Counted from the stretch's first letter, positions 1 to 8,104 are shown. The stretch: 40,991 nucleotides of DNA from Methanolinea sp. (GCA_018263335.1 JADFCY010000015.1:1-40991), one strand, 5' to 3'. The notes: a model not told the origin generated them from the sequence alone. Program-made: numbers and translations.

Positions 1-402
1 ACAGAGTTCGAGGAGAGATACCGCCATATTATCGAATCTGGTATGCAGGAAAATCCTGTCCCTGATGATTCTGGTACTGTTCTGAAACGTAGGCGAAAGA
101 AGCAGTCAAAAGCAAAAAACCTCCTCGACCGTTGCCTGAAACATGAGGGGGAGATCCTCTTGTTCATGCATGATTTCTCTGTCCCGTTCTCCAATAACCT
201 GGCTGAAAGGGATATCCGGATGATGAAACTGCAACAGAAGATTTCTGGGACGTTCAGGAGTCAGGAAGGAGCTGACTGTTTCTGCAGGATTAGGGGGTAC
301 ATCTCCACGGTGAAAAAGAACGAGATGCCTGTGTTCACGTCTCTTCTGAAGGTATTCGAGGGTGAACCCTTCATCCCTTCTGCCGCTCACAGGACATGCT
401 GA
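1..402 (+). CDS. IS66-family transposase, C-terminal part (cut by window start)
   Basis: The reading frame is open from base 1, so the N-terminal part lies outside the window. The visible residues carry the IS66 TnpC C-terminal signature NNLAERDIRMMKLQQKISGT followed by FRS, then a region with the GYISTVKKN segment that ends the DDE catalytic domain. The E in NLAERDIR is the expected last residue of the DDE triad in this family; the two Asp residues would be upstream. The protein ends in an AAHRTC tail. Whether the full element is intact cannot be judged. An internal ATG at 43 is not the true start because the conserved frame continues upstream. Confidence 0.85.
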   Translation, partial: TEFEERYRHIIESGMQENPVPDDSGTVLKRRRKKQSKAKNLLDRCLKHEGEILLFMHDFSVPFSNNLAERDIRMMKLQQKISGTFRSQEGADCFCRIRGYISTVKKNEMPVFTSLLKVFEGEPFIPSAAHRTC

Positions 403-410
403 ACAGTTAC
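391..410. repeat. Possible right terminal inverted repeat of the IS66-type element
   Basis: Read on the minus strand from 410, the sequence begins GTAACTGTTCAGC, which resembles the GTAA start of IS66-family ends and lies eight bases beyond the transposase stop. The left end is outside the window, so neither the match between ends nor a target duplication can be tested. This is an inference from position and the first bases only. Confidence 0.3.
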
Positions 411-412
411 AA

Positions 413-419
413 TTTTTTT
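413..419 (+). terminator. T-run after the transposase gene
   Basis: Seven consecutive T residues lie 11 bases beyond the transposase stop codon. Archaeal RNA polymerase commonly terminates at T-runs, so this may stop transposase transcription before aglB. No hairpin is visible in front of it. Confidence 0.35.
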
Positions 420-502
420 ATGGTATTAATTATCCAAATTTTACTAGAAATGGTTCATCAGCATGCCTAGTGTGATTCCCGGAATTCAGTACAACAACAA
501 CC

Positions 503-510
503 CTTATACA
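503..510 (+). promoter_or_regulatory. Candidate TATA box for aglB
   Basis: The sequence CTTATACA lies about 46 bases before the aglB ATG, which would give a leader of roughly 20 bases. No good Shine-Dalgarno sequence precedes the ATG. The rest of the 403-555 spacer shows nothing else recognisable. Confidence 0.35.
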
Positions 511-555
511 GTCCCGTAATCCATAATTCTTCCAACAAACCGAGTTTGATGCCAT

Positions 556-3225
556 ATGCGGTTGCCGGAACTGAAAATCACCAGGAATTGCCTTTTCATC
601 ATTGTTGTCCTATTTTCACTCGCAATATTCACCCTCTGGATCCGGGTGCTTCCCCTCCTCACTCTTGATACGAATATCCTCAACATTGTCGCCGCCGACG
701 ACCCAATGTACAACCTCCGCCAGGTCGAGCAGATGCTTGCGAACTATCCTGCATATTCATGGTTCGAAGCGATGTCCCTGTATCCCTTCGGGCAGGACAT
801 CCCGTGGGGCCCGCTGTTTACCTGGATCACAACCACCATTGTCATGATAGCCGGGGTCTCAACAAGGGATGAGATCACTTCCGTTGCCATTTTGGTCCCG
901 CCGCTGATGGCGGCCGTGATGGTCCCGGTCATGTTCATCCTGGTTCGAAAACTGGCAGACTGGAAGGCGGGACTCTGCGCAGCATTTCTCATTGCAGTAG
1001 TCGGAGGGCAGTATTTCTTCAGGGCGCTTGCAGGATACCTGGATCACCACATTGCGGAAGTGTTGTTCAGTACCCTCTTCTGCATCGCCTATATCTACGC
1101 CCTTGTGTATCTCCGGGACCATCCCATAGACTTCAAGGTGAGGGAGACATGGAAGGTCCCGATCATTCTCGCGGCTCTTGCAGGGGCCGGTTATTTCCTC
1201 GGTTATCTGACCATGTCGACGATGATCCTCTTTGCAGCCATCGTCGCACTCTCCACCGTTTTTATCAGCGTCGTCGACTTCTACCACGGAAAACAGGGTG
1301 AATACCTCGTACTGCTGAATACCGTGGCCTTTGGCATCGCTGCCGTGCTCTCTCTCGCATTCAGCCTCTTGTCGGGCGGTTTTGACGAGGGGTTCGGATT
1401 TTATCTGTACACTCTTGCGCATCCAATCGCATATCTCCTTATTGTCATCGGGACCTGGGTCCTCTACCTCCTTGCACAATACCTGAAGGGGAAGAGCCGG
1501 ATTCTCTACCCGGTCTCGATTATCGGTCTTGGGTTTATTGCGTTTCTGGGCCTGTTCCTCTTTGTTCCTGGCCTATATGGTTCATTCGTCAGCAGCATCG
1601 AGGTGTTCTTCGGATTCAACCCATTTGCAAAGACTGTCCAGGAGGCCCGGCCATGGTCGATCGAAGAGGCCTGGGGCGTATTCAACTTCGGGCTCATCCT
1701 GATGGCGGCAGGCGCGCTCGTCCTCCTGTACAGGAGCTGGAAGGAATACCGCCCCGAGCACATCTTTGTCTTTGTATGGTCCCTGTTCATCATTGTCGCC
1801 GCGTTCCGGCAGGTACGCTACGAGTATTACCTTGCGGTGAACATCGCTCTCCTTGGGGGTATCTGCCTTGGGTTCTTCCTCGACCGGGCATGGCCTGACA
1901 TCTGCGCAATGGGAAGACGCGTGACCGCAAGGGAGCCAAAAGAAGAGCCCGATGGTGAACCCCAAAAAGAGGAGCCAAAACCTGGCCTCAAGGCCGAGAA
2001 AGCAAAGGGGAAGAAGGCCGGGAAGAAACCCGATCAGGCACAAAAAGGCGTTGAAAAGCCAGAGAAAGTGACGAAAAAGGCAGTACCAAAGAGCCGCATC
2101 AGGTACGTGCGTATCCTCGCTGCAGCGTTTTTCTGTGCATGTGCCCTCCTCTTTGCAGTGGGATCGGTCCAGTACGAGTATGCCGTCGCGTCTTCAGGAG
2201 GCATCCGGATGAACCCGGACTGGAGGGAATCCCTGGAGTGGATGGAGGCGCACACCCCTGATCCAGGTATCGAATACCTCAGAATCTACGATGAGAACAC
2301 ATTCCGGTATCCCCCGGAGTCGTACGGGGTCATGTCCTGGTGGGACTACGGCCACCTGATCACATATATCGCTAAGAGGATCCCGAACGCAAACCCGTTC
2401 CAGTCGGGGGTGTATGGTCCCGACGGGGCAGCAGCCTACTTCATGTCCCAGTCAGAGGCTGAAAGCAATCGCATCGCGGATGCGAAGGGGACCAGGTACG
2501 TCATGACCGACATCGAGATGTCGAGCGGAAAGTTCTGGGCCATGGCGACCTGGTACAACTCGAGTGCGGGCCAGGCCCCCTACGTCAAGACAGTGCTTGC
2601 GCCGGAAGAGGGCCCCCAGGGCACCTATAGCGCGGTCTCTCTCTATGATGCATCGTATTTCAACACCATGATTGCCCGGCTCCACAACTTCGACGGCTCA
2701 ATGGTTGCGGGAGGGCAGGCCTATTACGTCGAGGTCGACGACAGGCTGTCTTCATACCCGGTTGCAAAGGTGGCGCAGCTGATGGAGACCACGGTTGCAA
2801 AGGCGGCGGCCGACGCATACAACCAGAAGGCCGCGCCAGGGACCAGGGCAATGGTCCTCTCCTCAAACCTCCTCACGCCGATCGAGTATGTCCCTGCGCT
2901 CCGGCATTACCGGCTGGTGCACGAGTCCCCCACCAATGTCGTCCCGGCGGGTGCCGGCTGGGATATCCGGTACGTGAAGGTGTTCGAGTACGTGCCGGGC
3001 GCACGGGTCCAGGGCACGGGGGTCATCGCCCTTGACCTGGTCTCCGACACCGGGAGGTCGTTCACGTACCGGCAAGCAAGCACGGACGGGGAATTCATCG
3101 TCCCCTACTCGACCACCGGTACCCCCTATGGCGTGAAGGCGGTGGGAAAATACCGGATCGAGGGCACAGGCAGGGAGTTTGACGTCCCCGAAGAGGCGGT
3201 CATGCGGGGACTGCAGGTCGGGTGA
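556..3225 (+). CDS. aglB: Archaeal oligosaccharyltransferase AglB (STT3 family)
   Basis: AglB transfers a lipid-linked glycan to Asn in N-X-S/T sequons of exported proteins such as S-layer protein. The protein has 889 residues, in the usual range. The first half is a multi-spanning membrane domain with an acidic AADDPMY motif (Asp48, Asp49) and a GYLDHHIAE motif, both matching the metal and substrate loops of STT3. The soluble C-terminal domain contains the diagnostic WWDYGH at about residues 595-600. A Lys/Glu/Pro-rich stretch at about 455-515 sits between the last membrane segments. Translation starts at ATG 556. The stop codon is directly followed by the ATG of the next gene, so the two are probably cotranscribed. 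The IS66 remnant lies upstream. Confidence 0.95.
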   Translation: MRLPELKITRNCLFIIVVLFSLAIFTLWIRVLPLLTLDTNILNIVAADDPMYNLRQVEQMLANYPAYSWFEAMSLYPFGQDIPWGPLFTWITTTIVMIAGVSTRDEITSVAILVPPLMAAVMVPVMFILVRKLADWKAGLCAAFLIAVVGGQYFFRALAGYLDHHIAEVLFSTLFCIAYIYALVYLRDHPIDFKVRETWKVPIILAALAGAGYFLGYLTMSTMILFAAIVALSTVFISVVDFYHGKQGEYLVLLNTVAFGIAAVLSLAFSLLSGGFDEGFGFYLYTLAHPIAYLLIVIGTWVLYLLAQYLKGKSRILYPVSIIGLGFIAFLGLFLFVPGLYGSFVSSIEVFFGFNPFAKTVQEARPWSIEEAWGVFNFGLILMAAGALVLLYRSWKEYRPEHIFVFVWSLFIIVAAFRQVRYEYYLAVNIALLGGICLGFFLDRAWPDICAMGRRVTAREPKEEPDGEPQKEEPKPGLKAEKAKGKKAGKKPDQAQKGVEKPEKVTKKAVPKSRIRYVRILAAAFFCACALLFAVGSVQYEYAVASSGGIRMNPDWRESLEWMEAHTPDPGIEYLRIYDENTFRYPPESYGVMSWWDYGHLITYIAKRIPNANPFQSGVYGPDGAAAYFMSQSEAESNRIADAKGTRYVMTDIEMSSGKFWAMATWYNSSAGQAPYVKTVLAPEEGPQGTYSAVSLYDASYFNTMIARLHNFDGSMVAGGQAYYVEVDDRLSSYPVAKVAQLMETTVAKAAADAYNQKAAPGTRAMVLSSNLLTPIEYVPALRHYRLVHESPTNVVPAGAGWDIRYVKVFEYVPGARVQGTGVIALDLVSDTGRSFTYRQASTDGEFIVPYSTTGTPYGVKAVGKYRIEGTGREFDVPEEAVMRGLQVG

Positions 3226-4206
3226 ATGGCACCCCGGTGCTCACTCATCTTTGGAGAGGAGTTCACCCGTCACGACCTGGGCTGGCACGATGAGAACAGC
3301 CGGCGCCTGACCCGTGCAATGGAGTGCATCCCTCAGCACTACCAGGTAAGGCCGGTGGAAGAGGCGACGTACGACGACCTTGCCCGCGTGCACCATCCCC
3401 GGCACATCCGGATGATCGAGGAGCTCTGCGGCTACGGAGGCCGGCGTTACCTTGACATGGACACCTACATCACCGAGGACTCCTACCAGGTCGCGCTCTA
3501 CGCGGCCGGATCGGCGATTGCCGCAACGCGCCTCGCGCTTGAGGGGGAGCACTGCTTTGCACTGGTCCGCCCTCCCGGCCACCACGCCGAGCCTGACCGG
3601 GCCATGGGGTTCTGCCTCTTCAACAACGCGGCGGTGGCGGCGGCATGGGCACTTGAGCGCGTCGACCGGGTCGCCATCGTCGACTGGGACCTCCACCACG
3701 GCAACGGTACCCAGAAGATATTCTACCAGAGCGACCGTGTCCTCTTCTGCTCGATCCACCAACAGAACGTATTCCCCTGGAGCGGCTGGATCGACGAGAT
3801 CGGCGAGGGGAGGGGGAGGGGCTTCACCCTGAACGCCCCCATTTCCGCCGGGGGAGGAATCGGCGATTACGCCCTCATCTTCTCTGAGGTGTTTGCAGAG
3901 GCACTGTCCCATTTCCACCCCGACATCGTGATCGTATCGGCGGGCCAGGACCCCCTGGACGACGACCCCAAGGGGTCAATGCGGCTCTCCCCGGAAGACT
4001 TCGGGCTCCTCGCCGCGATCATCAGGGACGCGAGCCCCGGACCCCTGGCACTCGTCCTCGAAGGGGGCTATGGGCCATCGCTCGGGGACGCGATCGCACA
4101 GATCCTTTGCGTGCTGAAGGAGGGGAGATCGCCGGAGATGCCGGAGACCCCGCCGCGGGAGAGTACAAAGAGGGTCGCCAGGCTCCTCAAGAGAGTGATG
4201 ATCTGA
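3226..4206 (+). CDS. Histone deacetylase family protein (AcuC/class II-like)
   Basis: This 326-residue zinc-dependent amidohydrolase belongs to the HDAC / acetoin utilisation / acetylpolyamine amidohydrolase superfamily. Visible motifs are RPPGHHAE (tandem catalytic His), FCLFNNAA, the metal-binding DWDLHHGNGTQ (Asp and His), SAGQDPLDDDP (second metal Asp) and EGGYGPS (catalytic Tyr). All expected catalytic residues are present, so it should be active. Its substrate could be acetyl-lysine on proteins such as Alba or histones, or an acetylated small molecule; sequence alone does not decide. It starts immediately after the aglB stop and ends 14 bases from the convergent YcaO gene. Confidence 0.9.
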   Translation: MAPRCSLIFGEEFTRHDLGWHDENSRRLTRAMECIPQHYQVRPVEEATYDDLARVHHPRHIRMIEELCGYGGRRYLDMDTYITEDSYQVALYAAGSAIAATRLALEGEHCFALVRPPGHHAEPDRAMGFCLFNNAAVAAAWALERVDRVAIVDWDLHHGNGTQKIFYQSDRVLFCSIHQQNVFPWSGWIDEIGEGRGRGFTLNAPISAGGGIGDYALIFSEVFAEALSHFHPDIVIVSAGQDPLDDDPKGSMRLSPEDFGLLAAIIRDASPGPLALVLEGGYGPSLGDAIAQILCVLKEGRSPEMPETPPRESTKRVARLLKRVMI

Positions 4207-4220
4207 AGGGTCGAAGAGCG

Positions 4221-5399
4221 CTATCCCTGTCTCACTGCGACCCTGTCCTTGTGGAGGTGCGAGACCTCGAGGCCGGGGACCACCACCCTCACGACGGGAA
4301 CCGGTGTCCTTGGGAGGTCGACCACGCAGACCCGGTCCACGCGTGGACGCAGGTCGTCAAGGATGAGCGCGATATCCTCGTCGATCCACCGGGAACTCAC
4401 ATCAGGGAGAGAGGAGACCGGGATCGCCGGGGCATCGGCAAACCACTCCCTGTTGATCCGCTTCATCCGGTCGTACCCGGCCCTTGCAAGGAGCATCTCG
4501 CGGGGGGAAGAGGTCGTCCTTTCGCGGAGATACGCGGCACGGCTGAATGCCACTTCTGTCAGCGCCCTGGCTGCCGCGATCTCGGGGTCAGGGTGGCATC
4601 CCGAGCCCATCATGAGGAGCGCGGGGTCCTTTGCGACCTGGTCGTCTGCGGCTGCGGCGACGACCGGGACCCTGGTTATTCCTTCGAGGAGCCAGAGGTG
4701 GATGGCGATTCCCGCCGCGTCAAACCGCTCAGTGAGAGCCCGGGCCGGACCTTCGGTGTCGACCGCGAGCCGCTTTCCCATGTTTCTTTTGCGCTCCGCG
4801 CGGCTCATCGCGTCCCGCTCCAGGAGCTCGAGGAGCCCGTGAAGGATCGCCTCCTCGCGCACGTTCCCGCTGGCAAGGCCTGAAGGGTCGCTCATGAAGA
4901 GGGGCATGGTCATCCCGAGCGTATCGTAGGGAAAGAAGACCGCGTTGCTCGGGACCATGACCTGCTCGCAGTGCATGATGTCTGCGCCCGGGGTCCAGTG
5001 CAGCTTCTCCCCCCGCTCGAGCGGCCGGGGGAGGATCAGCGACTCGGGGTCGAGTGCCCCTGCGACCCCAATCTCATCGTAACTGGAAAATTCCATCCGG
5101 TCGCCGTGGTACTCTCCCGAGAACCGCTCGATTGCCGCCATCATTGCAGAGACCCTGGCGAGGGGAAGGTCAACCCCCATCCCCGGGTGAATGCCGGAAC
5201 CCCCCCTTTGGACCCTGCGGCGGGAGGTAATGCAGCAGGGTATTCCCACGCGGTCGCTCCCGGTGATCTCTCTGACCGGGCCGGCCCCGATGGACTTCAT
5301 CAGGGGGCGGGCGACCTTTTCGGTCTCTTTTGGGGTCCGAGCCCGGTGAGTCCCCTGGAAGAAGCGTTTCTCGACGCGGTTCAGTTCACATTCCATCAT
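4221..5399 (-). CDS. ycaO: YcaO-domain protein, methanogenesis marker 1 (McrA thioglycine formation)
   Basis: The protein matches the YcaO methanogenesis marker 1 family: conserved opening ECELNRVEKRFFQGTHRAR, then GIPCCITSRR, GSGIHPG, the acidic AAIERFSGEYHGDR and HGLLELLERDA segments that bind ATP and Mg in YcaO domains, and a C-terminal PVPVVRVVVPGLE. In methanogens this protein, with a TfuA partner, is known to install the thioglycine of methyl-coenzyme M reductase; TfuA is not in this window. The start is taken at the ATG at 5399, since the conserved family start is MECEL-like. An upstream in-frame ATG at 5435 would run over the TATA box of the divergent DUF2098 gene. Confidence 0.88.
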   Translation of the reverse strand: MMECELNRVEKRFFQGTHRARTPKETEKVARPLMKSIGAGPVREITGSDRVGIPCCITSRRRVQRGGSGIHPGMGVDLPLARVSAMMAAIERFSGEYHGDRMEFSSYDEIGVAGALDPESLILPRPLERGEKLHWTPGADIMHCEQVMVPSNAVFFPYDTLGMTMPLFMSDPSGLASGNVREEAILHGLLELLERDAMSRAERKRNMGKRLAVDTEGPARALTERFDAAGIAIHLWLLEGITRVPVVAAAADDQVAKDPALLMMGSGCHPDPEIAAARALTEVAFSRAAYLRERTTSSPREMLLARAGYDRMKRINREWFADAPAIPVSSLPDVSSRWIDEDIALILDDLRPRVDRVCVVDLPRTPVPVVRVVVPGLEVSHLHKDRVAVRQG

Positions 5400-5420
5400 T
5401 ACCCGTAATGCCGGGAAGAG

Positions 5421-5427
5421 TTTTATA
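5421..5427 (+). promoter_or_regulatory. TATA box for the DUF2098 gene
   Basis: TTTTATA lies 25 bases before the ATG at 5452, the normal archaeal TATA-to-start distance, so the transcript is probably leaderless or nearly so. Its position also argues that the divergent ycaO gene starts at 5399 rather than 5435. Confidence 0.6.
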
Positions 5428-5451
5428 GTTTCCAAGCACGGGGAAGAGTGT

Positions 5452-5745
5452 ATGCAGGCTGACGAAGTGGAGATAGGGATGCGGGTGCGCTACCCGAGGA
5501 CAGGGACCACCGGACGAGTGGTCGCCCTGCAAAACGAGATGGGTCGCGTGTTCGCGGAACTGGACTCGACCCACCTGCGCTACCGCGTCGACCAGCTGGT
5601 CCCTGCAGGGGTTTTGGGTGAGCGTTCCAGGGGCACAAAGGAGGATCTGGAGGAGCGGGTGAGAAAAGAGCGGGAATTCCTCTCGGCGACCGCGTTCCAG
5701 GAGGCCATCTCCCACACCGACCAGAGTTGCGAGGGCGGAGGCTAG
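5452..5745 (+). CDS. DUF2098 family methanogen protein
   Basis: This 97-residue protein matches the small DUF2098 family found in methanogens: VEIGMRVRYPRTGTTGRVVAL, then a beta-rich segment with AELDSTHLRYRVDQLVP. The function is unknown; the fold suggested by the sequence is a small beta barrel. The C-terminal 35 residues are charged and helical (KEDLEERVRKEREF). It is divergent from ycaO and convergent with nikR; its TAG stop (5743-5745) overlaps the nikR stop on the other strand by two bases. Confidence 0.8.
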   Translation: MQADEVEIGMRVRYPRTGTTGRVVALQNEMGRVFAELDSTHLRYRVDQLVPAGVLGERSRGTKEDLEERVRKEREFLSATAFQEAISHTDQSCEGGG

Positions 5746-6164
5746 TCGTTCACCGGGATGGTGGTGAGTTTCACCGACTCGACCCCCTTCTGGGACATGA
5801 GCCGCTCGGCAAGGCTCTTGAGTTCTGAACCGTCCCCCCTGACCAGCACCACCTCAAGGCACCTGTCATGGGTCACGTGGGAGTGCAGCGATGCCTGGAT
5901 GATCCCCATGAACTCGTGCTGGATGTCGGTGAGGGTTGCGAGGAGGTTCCTCTGGTCATGGTCGTAGATCATGGTGATCACGCCCTGGCGCTCCCCCTTG
6001 ACGTCCGACATCCACTTGTAATAGGTGATATAGTTCCGGATGGCGTCCCGGATACCCTCTGAGCGGGACGAGTACCCGCGGTAATTGATGATCTCGTCGA
6101 ATTTATCGAGAAGGTTTTTGGGAAGCGATATTCCGATCCTCGAGAGTTCGGTATCGATGGTCAT
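5742..6164 (-). CDS. nikR: Nickel-responsive transcriptional regulator NikR
   Basis: The 140-residue protein has an N-terminal ribbon-helix-helix domain (RIGISLPKNLLDKFDEII at about 9-26, with SSRSEGIRDAIRNYI after it) and a C-terminal ACT-like nickel-binding domain. The four square-planar Ni ligands are present as His83, His94, His96 and Cys102, with the same spacing as His76, His87, His89 and Cys95 of E. coli NikR. It should repress or control nickel uptake when Ni is plentiful. Nickel is needed for F430, NiFe hydrogenase (frh at 37-40 kb) and CO dehydrogenase. No nickel transporter gene is adjacent. Direct repeats flank its TATA box. Confidence 0.95.
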   Translation of the reverse strand: MTIDTELSRIGISLPKNLLDKFDEIINYRGYSSRSEGIRDAIRNYITYYKWMSDVKGERQGVITMIYDHDQRNLLATLTDIQHEFMGIIQASLHSHVTHDRCLEVVLVRGDGSELKSLAERLMSQKGVESVKLTTIPVND

Positions 6165-6182
6165 GGTTTTTATCCTCTTTAC

Positions 6183-6231
6183 ATGGGATCTCGCATATAT
6201 AAGTACTTAAAACTTCGGAAGAATGGGATCT
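6183..6231. repeat. ATGGGATCT direct repeats flanking the nikR TATA box
   Basis: Two identical nine-base copies start at 6183 and 6223, forty bases apart, one on each side of the nikR TATA box. A spacing near four helical turns would place both copies on one DNA face. This makes them candidate operator half-sites, perhaps for NikR autoregulation. That role is inferred from position alone. Confidence 0.4.
6195..6203 (-). promoter_or_regulatory. TATA box of nikR
   Basis: On the minus strand the sequence reads CTTATATAT, about 31 bases before the nikR ATG, a standard archaeal TATA box. It is bracketed by two copies of ATGGGATCT at 6183-6191 and 6223-6231. Confidence 0.7.
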
Positions 6232-6294
6232 GATGGTGCTACTTCATGCTACCATGCCCCGCGATACTCCTCTTGAGAAGAAGGTATTCGAACC

Positions 6295-6301
6295 TTTTAT
6301 A
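6295..6301 (+). promoter_or_regulatory. TATA box of the PP2C-like gene
   Basis: TTTTATA lies about 31 bases before the ATG at 6332, which would give a very short leader. It supports ATG 6332 over the GTG at 6320 as the start of the PP2C-like gene. Confidence 0.5.
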
Positions 6302-6331
6302 GGTCTTCGGGCCGATTGAGTGGATGAACGC

Positions 6332-6988
6332 ATGTCCACCCTTTCGTATTTCGCACACTCCGACAAGGGCCTTCGGGAGAGGAACGAGGATTCGTGCCTT
6401 GCCATGGAGAAAGACGGCGTGTACATCTTTGCCGTGGCGGAAGGGATGGGAGGGCCTTCCACCGGCCCGAGCGCCGCGGAGGTTGCAGTCAATTCCCTGC
6501 GTGAAGGAGGGGGAGTATCCTCCGGGTCCCTGGTTGAAATCGCGGAGTCCCCGCTGGCCTGCGCCGACGAGGCCCTCTTCCACTTCCAGGAGGCGAGTCC
6601 AGAGAGCGATCCACCCGCGGTTGCCATGACGATTGCACTGGTAGGGCCTGCCGGCGAGTGCCTGGTGAGCAGCCCGGGCCATCGGAAGGTCTTTTTCATG
6701 CCCTACGCCCCCCCGGGGGGCTCGGGGGCCGCAGCAGGGGATGCACCGGAGGAGCCGGTTCTCCATGACCCGGGAGCCGGGATGCACGAGGCGGTCCTCC
6801 CCCCGGGTTTCCTGATCCTCTGCTCGGACGGGATCAGCCAGTTCGTGGAAGATGCCCGCATACACGGGATCGTGAAGGAGAGGGGAGATGACCTCGAGGA
6901 CGCATGCCGGAAACTCGTGTACGAAGCGTTCCAGAACGGGAGCAATGACAACCTCACGGTCGTCCTGGTCAGGCAGCCGGGCACGTGA
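6332..6988 (+). CDS. PP2C-like Ser/Thr phosphatase with altered metal motifs
   Basis: The 218-residue protein follows the PP2C (PPM) plan: SDKGLRERNEDS near the N terminus, VAEGMGGPSTG, a middle beta segment, LILCSDGISQF and a C-terminal SNDNLTVVLVR. Two features differ from active enzymes. The DGMGG motif has Glu in place of the metal-binding Asp, and the usual GDSRAY-type motif is replaced by SSPGHRKVFF with no Asp. The late SDG and DN metal residues remain. It may be a weak phosphatase or a pseudophosphatase that binds phosphoproteins. A GTG at 6320 is a possible alternative start. The next gene follows after 74 bases. Confidence 0.75.
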   Translation: MSTLSYFAHSDKGLRERNEDSCLAMEKDGVYIFAVAEGMGGPSTGPSAAEVAVNSLREGGGVSSGSLVEIAESPLACADEALFHFQEASPESDPPAVAMTIALVGPAGECLVSSPGHRKVFFMPYAPPGGSGAAAGDAPEEPVLHDPGAGMHEAVLPPGFLILCSDGISQFVEDARIHGIVKERGDDLEDACRKLVYEAFQNGSNDNLTVVLVRQPGT

Positions 6989-7062
6989 AACGCCGGACCC
7001 GGCCCACGGCTCCCCGGCCCCGGGCAGAAGCGCATTCTCTTTGACTCGCCGCGGGGGAAATC

Positions 7063-7953
7063 GTGGATAGCATCACCCACGGACTGGTCGGAATCTTTCT
7101 GTTCCATGGACCGTTCCCGGGACTTTTGCTCCTCTTCGCGGTACTTGGTGCAATACTCCCCGACAGCGACATTCTCCATAGGAGGTTCTCTGACCGCGAC
7201 CCCCGCCTCTTTGTCTTCTCACACGGAGGGTTCACGCACAGCATCCCGGGAGCCGCCGCAGTTGCAGGAGGAGTCGCTGCCGGCTTCCAGGCATGGCAGA
7301 TCGTGGCAGGCCAGGGGTATGCGGGAACGCAGGTACTGGCCCTGGGATGGGCTCTTGCCTTTGCGGGTGCGCTTACGCACCTTGCCCTCGATGCGCTCGC
7401 GTTTCCCGGGATCCCCCTCCTGTACCCTGCACGGACCAGGAAGTATTCCGCGGGGATATTCCCGGGCCCAAGCCTCGTGCTGTTCGGAACGAGCGTCTGC
7501 GTTCTCCTGGCGCTCCTCTCGGGCCATGCAGGCATCGGCACGCTGCCCGTTTACATGGGCTTCATCGCGGTTTTCATCGTGGCACACGCGGTTTTGAGAG
7601 CAGTGGTCACCTCACGGCACCCGGGACTTGCCATCCCCACGCTGAACCCCCTGAAGTGGCTCGTCGTCCGGGAGTCGGAAGACTTCTTTGAGGTCTATTC
7701 CGCTGGCCCCTCGAAGATGGACCGGAAGTTGGCGTCATTCCCAAGGCACGACGGGGTCGGGCCGGGATACATCGGGAGGCACATTGGGGACCCGGAAGTG
7801 CAGAGGGTCGTGTATCACTCCTACCTCACCGTCGCGGGCCGCGAGGACGGGTCGGTGGTCATCAGGGACCCTCTCAGGGAGTGCGGGCTCCTCCCCTATC
7901 CTCCGCATTATCGGAGGGTGTGCATCCCGGCGGGAGATGGGGGCGACTTCTGA
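7063..7953 (+). CDS. Membrane-bound metal-dependent hydrolase (DUF457 / YdjM family)
   Basis: This 296-residue protein opens with the family signature DSITHGLVG, followed by LGAILPDSDIL, SHGGFTHS and THLALDAL, which supply the conserved His and Asp residues of the YdjM/DUF457 group. Several hydrophobic helices between about residues 15 and 180 predict an inner membrane protein; the last 100 residues are soluble. Substrate and physiological role are unknown for archaeal members. Translation starts at GTG 7063, chosen because the family N terminus begins exactly there. It lies downstream of the PP2C-like gene on the same strand. Confidence 0.8.
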   Translation: MDSITHGLVGIFLFHGPFPGLLLLFAVLGAILPDSDILHRRFSDRDPRLFVFSHGGFTHSIPGAAAVAGGVAAGFQAWQIVAGQGYAGTQVLALGWALAFAGALTHLALDALAFPGIPLLYPARTRKYSAGIFPGPSLVLFGTSVCVLLALLSGHAGIGTLPVYMGFIAVFIVAHAVLRAVVTSRHPGLAIPTLNPLKWLVVRESEDFFEVYSAGPSKMDRKLASFPRHDGVGPGYIGRHIGDPEVQRVVYHSYLTVAGREDGSVVIRDPLRECGLLPYPPHYRRVCIPAGDGGDF

Positions 7954-8056
7954 AGCCCACCCCGACACGAGGATGCAGGGGGGGAGAAGCCGGGAGCCGA
8001 ATGTCTTGCTGGGCCAAAAAAACACCACGTCATCCATGAATACCGCCACTCGCAGG

Positions 8057-8093
8057 GTATTAAGTAGGATTGTTCTTATATAGATCAGGGAGG
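8057..8093 (+). promoter_or_regulatory. Promoter region and ribosome binding site of the aIF2-gamma gene
   Basis: Two TATA-like sequences are present: GTATTAAG at about 8057-8064 and TTATATAG at 8076-8083. A GGGAGG Shine-Dalgarno sequence sits at 8088-8093, 11 bases before the TTG start. If the first TATA is used, the transcript would include the Shine-Dalgarno sequence. If the second is used, transcription would begin almost at the TTG. Confidence 0.5.
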
Positions 8094-8104
8094 TTTGATC
8101 GGCA

